11,360 bases of DNA. Origin: JAJDGF01 sp031549325. GTDB taxonomy: Bacteria; Bacillota; Clostridia; Christensenellales; Aristaeellaceae. The notes under the pieces were generated by a model, which worked only from the letters and a program-made list of their open reading frames with translations, ran no database searches and had not been told where the DNA came from. This document shows positions 7,040-11,360 of the stretch, piece after piece (the stretch's first letter is position 1; each line of letters opens with the position of its first letter). Where the stretch lies: positions 1-11,360 of the forward strand of contig JAVBQA010000078.1 in NCBI GenBank assembly GCA_031549325.1, read 5' to 3'. The translations under genes and the position numbers were made by a program.

Positions 7040-7073
7040 CGGGGGCGCGGGGGGCGGCGCCCCCGCCGTTTTT
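7038..7073 (+). terminator. Intrinsic terminator or attenuator between binding protein and permeases
   Basis: A perfect 11-bp GC stem (7038-7048 with 7057-7067) with an 8-base loop is followed by G and TTTTT (7069-7073). It lies about 120 bases past the binding-protein stop and 30 bases before the first permease, so most transcripts should end here and a minority read through. I see no second promoter before the permease. Confidence 0.75.
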
Positions 7074-7102
7074 CCGCATTCTTTTATGGGGGTACGCATG
7101 AC

Positions 7103-8017
7103 ATGCAATCCGCACACGCCCTTTTGATGGCCAGGAAGCGCAGGCGCAAAAACGCGCTGCTTGCGCTGGTGTTCCTGCTGCCCGCGCTGGTGATCTACGG
7201 GCTGTTCAACGGCTACAGCGTGGTGATGACGCTGGTATACAGCCTGATGAACTGGACGGGCATCAGCCAGAACATGGTGTTCATAGGGCTGCAAAACTAC
7301 CAAAAGCTGCTGCAGCCGGGCAGCGAAATCTGGCGGGCGCTGGGGAACAACCTGCTGCTGGTCGTGGTGTCGCTCGCGGTTCAGCTGCCGTTCGGGCTGA
7401 TTCTGGCGCTGATCATCAACGCCAAGATCCGGGGGATGCGGTTCTTCCGAACCGTGTTTTTCATGCCCATGCTGCTGTCGACCGTGGCCACGGGCATCCT
7501 GTGGAACCTGATGTACGACCCGAACTTCGGGCTGATCAACCAGACGCTGAAAATGGCGGGGCTGGGCACCCTGGCGCGGCCCTGGATCGGCACGCCGCAG
7601 AGCGCCATCTGGGCCGTGATCTTCGTGATCTGCTGGCAATACACGCCGCAGTACATGATCCTGCTGCGCGCCGGGCTGACGGGCATCTCGGAGGATTTGT
7701 ACGAGGCCGCGCGCATCGACGGGGCCACCGGCTGGCGTCAGTTCTGGTCGATCACGCTGCCGCTGCTGTCCGGCACCATCAAGACCTCGGCAACGCTGTC
7801 CATCGTGGGCTCGCTGAAGTATTTCGACCTGATCTACGTGCTGACCGGCGGAAACCAGCGCACCGACGTGATGGCCACCTACATGTACAAGCGCGGCTTC
7901 CAGGAGTTCAACATGGGCTACGCCAGCTCGGTCGCCGGGTTCATGTTCTTCATCTCGCTGCTGGCGGTGCTGGTCTTCCGAACCGCCACCACCCGCTCGC
8001 AAGGGGGTGGACGCTAG
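7103..8017 (+). CDS. CUT1 sugar ABC transporter permease, MalF/MsmF type
   Basis: A 304-residue integral membrane protein with about six transmembrane helices, the first at about 18-40 after a basic RKRRRK stretch. The EAA loop, EAARIDGATGWRQFWSITLP starting at residue 201, is the contact site for the ATPase and defines binding-protein-dependent permeases. The start at 7103 is preceded by GGGGG ten bases upstream; a longer frame beginning at 7031 would run through the terminator hairpin and is rejected. ATG at 7127 is a less likely alternative. The stop codon directly abuts the ATG of the second permease. With that partner it forms the membrane channel for the sugar captured by the upstream binding protein. 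Confidence 0.92.
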   Translation: MQSAHALLMARKRRRKNALLALVFLLPALVIYGLFNGYSVVMTLVYSLMNWTGISQNMVFIGLQNYQKLLQPGSEIWRALGNNLLLVVVSLAVQLPFGLILALIINAKIRGMRFFRTVFFMPMLLSTVATGILWNLMYDPNFGLINQTLKMAGLGTLARPWIGTPQSAIWAVIFVICWQYTPQYMILLRAGLTGISEDLYEAARIDGATGWRQFWSITLPLLSGTIKTSATLSIVGSLKYFDLIYVLTGGNQRTDVMATYMYKRGFQEFNMGYASSVAGFMFFISLLAVLVFRTATTRSQGGGR

Positions 8018-8836
8018 ATGAAGGCGCTTAGAAAGACGCCGCTGTACCTGCTGGCGCTGTTCTTCCTGGTGGTGTTCGGGTTCCCGTTCGTGTTCCTGCT
8101 GATGAGCTCGTTCAAGGCCATGCCGGACTACATGAAGAGCGTGTGGATGCCGCCCACAAAGCTGTTTCTGGGCAACTACGCCAAGGTGCTGTCGCCGTCG
8201 TTTTTCCGGTATTTCGTGAACAGCATCCTGGTGTCCGGGATCTCGGTCACGATGTCGATCGTCGTGGCGTCCATGGCCAGCTACGCGTTCGCGAAGATCC
8301 CGTTCAGGCTCAGCAAGCCGCTGTTTTTGATTTTCCTGGTGGGCATGATGATTCCGGTGCACACCACGCTCATCCCGATCTACAAGATGATGAACACCTT
8401 CGGGCTGTACAACCGCTGGTATGGGCTGCTCGGCCCGTATGTCAGCTTCACCATGCCGGTGTCGATCTTCATCATCACCGAGTTCTTCCGCGAAGTGCCG
8501 GGAGACATCACCGAGGCGGCCACCATCGACGGCTGCGGCGCGTTCACGATTTACTGGCGCATCATGCTGCCGCTGTCGACTCCGGCCATCGCCACGGTGG
8601 GCATCTATAACTTCCTGACCACCTGGAACGAGTTCATCTACGCGCTGGTGCTCATCGACAGCCCCGCGCAGAAGACGCTGCCCGTCGGCATCCGCGACTT
8701 CTACGGCGTGGAGACGGTGAACATCCCGGCGGTGCTGACGGCGGTGCTGGTCGGCTCGCTGCCGGTGATGCTGTTCTACTTCTTCGCCCAGGAAAAGGTC
8801 ATCAATGGCTTGTCGGCCGGGGCGGTCAAGGCATAG
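8018..8836 (+). CDS. CUT1 sugar ABC transporter permease, MalG/MsmG type
   Basis: A 272-residue inner-membrane permease, about six transmembrane helices, first at about 8-29. The EAA loop is at residue 166 onward (EAATIDGCGAFTIYWRIMLP), and the protein ends in VINGLSAGAVKA, the typical tail of this permease type. The start follows the previous stop codon with no gap and a GGGGGTGG ribosome site lies inside the upstream gene's last codons, so the two are translationally coupled. It forms a heterodimer with the upstream permease. No ATP-binding subunit follows; the usual explanation is a shared MsiK/MsmK-type ATPase encoded elsewhere. Confidence 0.93.
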   Translation: MKALRKTPLYLLALFFLVVFGFPFVFLLMSSFKAMPDYMKSVWMPPTKLFLGNYAKVLSPSFFRYFVNSILVSGISVTMSIVVASMASYAFAKIPFRLSKPLFLIFLVGMMIPVHTTLIPIYKMMNTFGLYNRWYGLLGPYVSFTMPVSIFIITEFFREVPGDITEAATIDGCGAFTIYWRIMLPLSTPAIATVGIYNFLTTWNEFIYALVLIDSPAQKTLPVGIRDFYGVETVNIPAVLTAVLVGSLPVMLFYFFAQEKVINGLSAGAVKA

Positions 8837-8879
8837 CGTCATTCACTCGGCGGAGGGTTGGCGGCGCACAAAGGCATCC

Positions 8880-8940
8880 GGCGGATCACAACGGGGAGCG
8901 TTGGGATCCGCCCATTTTCGTTGGGATCCGCCCATTTTCG
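8880..8940. repeat. Perfect 20-base tandem repeat with an inverted half-copy
   Basis: The 20-base unit TTGGGATCCGCCCATTTTCG occurs twice back to back (8901-8920, 8921-8940), and two matching bases before the first copy make the duplicated stretch 42 bases (8899-8940). GGCGGATC at 8880-8887 is the inverted form of the GATCCGCC core in both units (8905-8912, 8925-8932), so it can pair with either. It sits directly before the MATE promoter. It may be a regulatory site, a weak hairpin terminator for the ABC genes, or simply slippage. Confidence 0.8.
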
Positions 8941-8944
8941 CGCG

Positions 8945-8973
8945 TTGACACGGAACGGGCTGAATGTTACAAT
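8945..8973 (+). promoter_or_regulatory. Promoter of the MATE-DMT transporter pair
   Basis: A perfect TTGACA (8945-8950), 17-base spacer and TACAAT (8968-8973), 11 of 12 consensus, with TG one base before the -10. Predicted start near 8980, 28 bases before the ATG at 9008. Confidence 0.85.
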
Positions 8974-8992
8974 AATTGTCATGCTGTTACAA
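8965..8992. promoter_or_regulatory. Operator candidate over the MATE promoter -10 and start
   Basis: ACAAT-A-ATTGT (8969-8979) is a perfect 11-base dyad that contains most of the -10 box. TGTTACAA is repeated directly at 8965-8972 and 8985-8992, a 20-base period. The AT-rich dyad at the start point resembles sites used by MarR- or TetR-type repressors of efflux genes, but no such regulator gene is in the window. Confidence 0.45.
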
Positions 8993-9007
8993 GGGGAGGC
9001 AGACGTC

Positions 9008-10330
9008 ATGCGCGACATGACCAGGGGCTCGATCCCGGGGCACATGCTGGCGTTCACGCTGCCCATTTTGATGGGCAACCTGCTGCAGCAGCTGTACAAC
9101 CTGACGAATTCCATCATCGTGGGGCAGTTTGTGGGCAAGGTGGCGCTGGCGGCGGCTGACGCGGCGGGCGCGGTGATGAATGTGCTGCTGTTCCTGATGG
9201 TGGGCATCACGATGGGTGCGTCGGTGGTGCTGTCCGAGCGGTTTGGCGCGGGGGAGAGCGAGCAGGTGCGCAGCGGCTACCAGAGCGCGCTGGTCGCCGG
9301 CGGCGCGCTGACGGTCGTCATCTCGCTGCTGGGGATGCTGTTCGCGCCCCAGATGCTGCTGCTGATCCACACGCCGGCGGAGGCGCTTCCTCAGGCGTCC
9401 GCCTATCTGCGGGTGCTCGCGGGCGCGCTGTTGTTCTCCTTTGCGTACAATTTGAGCGCTTCAGCGCTGCGCGCGATTGGCGACAGCCGCGCGCCGCTGC
9501 TCTTTCTGGCGCTGTCGGTGGGGCTGAATGTGCTTCTGGCGCTGGTGTTTGTGGCGGCGCTCCACATGGGCGTGGAGGGGGCGGCCTGGGCCACCGCCGT
9601 GGCGCAGGCGCTGTCGGCGCTGTGCTGCTTTGCGTACATCCAGTGGCGCGCGCCCATCCTGCGGCTCGCGCGCGGCAGGTTGGTGGATGGCGCGCTGCTT
9701 GCGCGCATGGGGCGGTACGCCGGGGTGTGCGGCGTCCAGCAGGTGGTGCTGTATGCCGGGCGGCTGTTCGTGCAGGGCGCGGTGAACGGGCTGACGCTGG
9801 ACGGCATCGCGGCATACAACGGCGCGAACAAGATCGACGGGATCGTCGTCGCGCCCACGGACGCGCTGTCCACAGCGCAGACCACGTTCGCCTCGCAGAA
9901 CATCGGCGCGGGGGAACCCCAGCGGGCGCGGCGCGCGCTCAGGCTGGCGATTGGCGCGGGGCTTCTGTTTTGCCTGGTGTCGGGCGCGCTGGTGTATGGC
10001 TTTGCGGGGCGGCTGATGGGCGCGTTCCTGCCGCCGGAGGAGACGGTCGCCACGGCGGCCGGCGTGCAATACCTGACGCTGATCGCGCCGTTTTATCTGC
10101 TGACGGCGCTGTGCAACGGGTATCAGGGGCTTTTCCGGGGTCTTGGCCGCATGGACCTGGCGCTCGGATCCACGCTGATCCAGATCCCGGTGCGCGTGGT
10201 GCTGAGCAACCTGCTGGCGCCCCGGATGGGGCTGCCCGGGGTGGCGCTGGCGACGGGGATCGGCTGGGCGGGCATGGTGATCTATGCGGTAACGGCAGAA
10301 CAATGGATACGAAGGAGGGCGGCGGCATGA
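9008..10330 (+). CDS. MATE-family efflux transporter
   Basis: A 440-residue, strongly hydrophobic protein, the normal length for the 12-helix multidrug and toxic compound extrusion family (cation/drug antiporters). The first helix reads LPILMGNLLQQLYNLTNSII (18-37), a clear MATE signature, and the two six-helix halves are visible; the second starts near RMGRYAGVCGVQQVV. Where relatives usually have Asp (as in LYNTVDSIIVG) this protein has Asn34. The start at 9008 is set by GGGGAGG eight bases upstream; the promoter lies inside the longer frame from 8858. Its stop overlaps the next gene by ATGA, so the two are co-translated. It probably exports a small molecule or drug; the substrate is unknown. 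Confidence 0.92.
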   Translation: MRDMTRGSIPGHMLAFTLPILMGNLLQQLYNLTNSIIVGQFVGKVALAAADAAGAVMNVLLFLMVGITMGASVVLSERFGAGESEQVRSGYQSALVAGGALTVVISLLGMLFAPQMLLLIHTPAEALPQASAYLRVLAGALLFSFAYNLSASALRAIGDSRAPLLFLALSVGLNVLLALVFVAALHMGVEGAAWATAVAQALSALCCFAYIQWRAPILRLARGRLVDGALLARMGRYAGVCGVQQVVLYAGRLFVQGAVNGLTLDGIAAYNGANKIDGIVVAPTDALSTAQTTFASQNIGAGEPQRARRALRLAIGAGLLFCLVSGALVYGFAGRLMGAFLPPEETVATAAGVQYLTLIAPFYLLTALCNGYQGLFRGLGRMDLALGSTLIQIPVRVVLSNLLAPRMGLPGVALATGIGWAGMVIYAVTAEQWIRRRAAA

Positions 10331-11214
10331 ACAGGCAGGCGATGAAGGGCAGTTTGCTGCTGCTCCTGACGGCGATGATCTGGGGCATGGGGTTTGTGGC
10401 GCAGGGCGCGGGCATGGAGCGCGTGGGCGCGTTCACGTTCCATGGCGTTCGCAGCCTGGTGGGCGCGCTGGTGCTGCTGGTGATGATGGGGATCCGGCGC
10501 GCGAAGGGCGGGCAGCCGGCGTATGGCAGCAAGAAGATGCTGGTGGCGGCGGGCGTGCTGGGCGGCCTGGCGATGCTCTTGGGCAGCATCCTGCAGATGA
10601 TGGGGCAGCAGCAGAGCGGCGCGGGCAAGGCCGGGTTCATCACGGCGCTGTACATCCTGTTCGTGCCGATCATCGGGCTGTTCTTCAGGCGGCGCGTGCG
10701 GCTGATGTTCTGGGGGCTGGTGCTGCTGGCGTGCGGGGGGATGTACCTGCTGTGCGTAAAGAGCGATTTATCGGTCGGCGCGGGCGACGTGATGGTGCTC
10801 GGGTGCGCGGTGATGTTCGCGATTCACATCCTGGTCATCGACTATTTCTCGCCGCATGTGGACAGCGTGATGTTCTCAGGGCTGCAGCTGCTGATCAATG
10901 GGCTGCTGGCGCTGCCGATCGCGCTGATTCTGGAAAAGCCCACGCTGGCGCAGGTGCTGAGCGCGTGGATGCCGATTCTGTATTCGGGCGTGCTGTCGTG
11001 CGCGGTGGCGTTCACGCTGCAGGTGTACTCGCAGAAGCTGGTCAATCCGGTGGTGGCGTGCCTGATCATGAGCCTGGAGTCGGTGTTTGCGATGCTGGCG
11101 GACTGGCTGGTGATGGGGAACGGGATGACCGGGCGCGAGCTGCTGGGGGCCGGGCTGGTGTTCGCCGCGGTTACCCTCGCCCAGCTGCCCGGGAAAAAGC
11201 AGAGCGCTTTGTAG
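10327..11214 (+). CDS. DMT-superfamily (EamA) transporter
   Basis: A 295-residue membrane protein with about ten predicted helices in two EamA halves. Typical marks are AMIWGMGFVAQ in the first helix, ALYILFVPIIGLFF near 110-125, and SLESVFAMLADWL in the second half. The family exports metabolites or amino acids, or carries nucleotide sugars and other small solutes. The start at 10327 overlaps the MATE stop codon (ATGA) and is preceded by AAGGAGGG seven bases upstream, showing translational coupling. Pairing of a MATE and a DMT transporter in one operon suggests a shared export purpose, but neither substrate can be read from the sequence. Confidence 0.92.
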   Translation: MNRQAMKGSLLLLLTAMIWGMGFVAQGAGMERVGAFTFHGVRSLVGALVLLVMMGIRRAKGGQPAYGSKKMLVAAGVLGGLAMLLGSILQMMGQQQSGAGKAGFITALYILFVPIIGLFFRRRVRLMFWGLVLLACGGMYLLCVKSDLSVGAGDVMVLGCAVMFAIHILVIDYFSPHVDSVMFSGLQLLINGLLALPIALILEKPTLAQVLSAWMPILYSGVLSCAVAFTLQVYSQKLVNPVVACLIMSLESVFAMLADWLVMGNGMTGRELLGAGLVFAAVTLAQLPGKKQSAL

Positions 11215-11221
11215 AGCGCAA

Positions 11222-11256
11222 GCGGGGGGCAGGGGAATCATTCCCCTGCCCCCCGC
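11222..11256. terminator. Strong hairpin between convergent genes, probable bidirectional terminator
   Basis: A perfect 16-bp stem (11222-11237 with 11241-11256), loop TCA, begins 7 bases after the DMT stop. GCGC on each side (11216-11219, 11259-11262) can extend it past a 2x2 internal loop. There is no T-run on either side, so it may act as a mixed terminator and 3' stabiliser, or be an extragenic palindrome like those at 6934-7039. Confidence 0.55.
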
Positions 11257-11275
11257 GTGCGCGCCACCCGCTGGG

Positions 11276-11360
11276 CTATTTCCGCAGCGGCTGAGCGTTC
11301 GCATCCCCCCGCAGATCGACGCACTCCTTCCCAGCCGCCCGCACCCCGGCAAACAGCTCG
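11276..11360 (-). CDS. C-terminal end of a convergent gene, product unknown (partial)
   Basis: On the minus strand the frame entering from the right edge encodes 27 codons (ELFAGVRAAGKECVDLRGD, then ANAQPLRK) and stops at TAG (11278-11276). The composition looks like a genuine folded C-terminus, and the gene would converge on the DMT gene with the hairpin between them. I cannot assign a family from so short a tail, and the rest lies outside the window. Confidence 0.55.
   Translation of the reverse strand, partial: ELFAGVRAAGKECVDLRGDANAQPLRK

Noticed and set aside
7031..7102. A longer N-terminus for the first permease starting at 7031
   Set aside because: It would translate the hairpins and terminator as an Arg/Gly-rich tail with no ribosome site at that start.
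5585..8842. A 1085-codon open frame on the minus strand opposite the ABC genes
   Set aside because: It is antisense to three well-supported genes, crosses the terminator and the hairpin cluster, and is rich in His, Arg and Gln runs typical of reverse frames in GC-rich DNA.
8901..8940. CRISPR-like repeat
   Set aside because: Only two adjacent copies with no spacer between them and no cas genes; it is a simple tandem duplication.
9622..10326. Upstream extension of the DMT frame inside the MATE gene
   Set aside because: The extension is out-of-frame MATE sequence with Arg/Ala-rich content; the ATG at 10327 has a strong ribosome site and the usual ATGA overlap.

Overview
The window is visibly GC-rich throughout, yet uses textbook sigma-70/sigma-A promoters (TTGACA, 17-base spacer, TATGAT or TACAAT) and strong AGGAGG-type ribosome binding sites. 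With a BspA-type leucine-rich repeat (LRR) protein and a CUT1 sugar transporter lacking its own ATPase, this suggests a high-GC Firmicute, perhaps an uncultured gut or rumen Clostridia-like lineage. That is an inference. No taxonomic marker gene is present.

Layout: (1) Bases 1-2481 hold the 3' part of a large, beta-rich, probably surface-exposed protein ending in LRR_5/BspA repeats, followed by its own terminator. (2) Bases 2646-4585, minus strand, hold a two-gene operon of a Gfo/Idh/MocA oxidoreductase and an SDR dehydrogenase, closed by a 16-17 bp hairpin. (3) A divergent AraC-family regulator (4703-5491) shares a 117-base intergenic region with that operon. A nested inverted repeat there carries a perfect TATAAT on each strand. 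(4) Bases 5642-8836 hold a CUT1 carbohydrate ABC transporter: solute-binding protein, then two permeases. A near-consensus promoter precedes it, and a cluster of five hairpins ending in an intrinsic terminator separates the binding protein from the permeases. (5) Bases 9008-11214 hold a MATE-DMT transporter pair with its own promoter, preceded by a perfect 20-base tandem repeat. (6) The right edge shows the last 27 codons of a convergent minus-strand gene behind a 16-bp hairpin.

The centre reads as one carbohydrate module. The AraC regulator would sense a sugar-like ligand, the ABC system would import it, and the two NAD(P)-dependent enzymes would oxidise or rearrange the sugar or polyol. The substrate cannot be named from sequence alone. 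The MATE/DMT pair looks like an independent export unit.

I see no clear new defence, mobile or RNA-guided system. The most unusual content is in the intergenic DNA: the face-to-face promoters, the hairpin cluster inside the ABC operon, and the repeat-rich MATE promoter.
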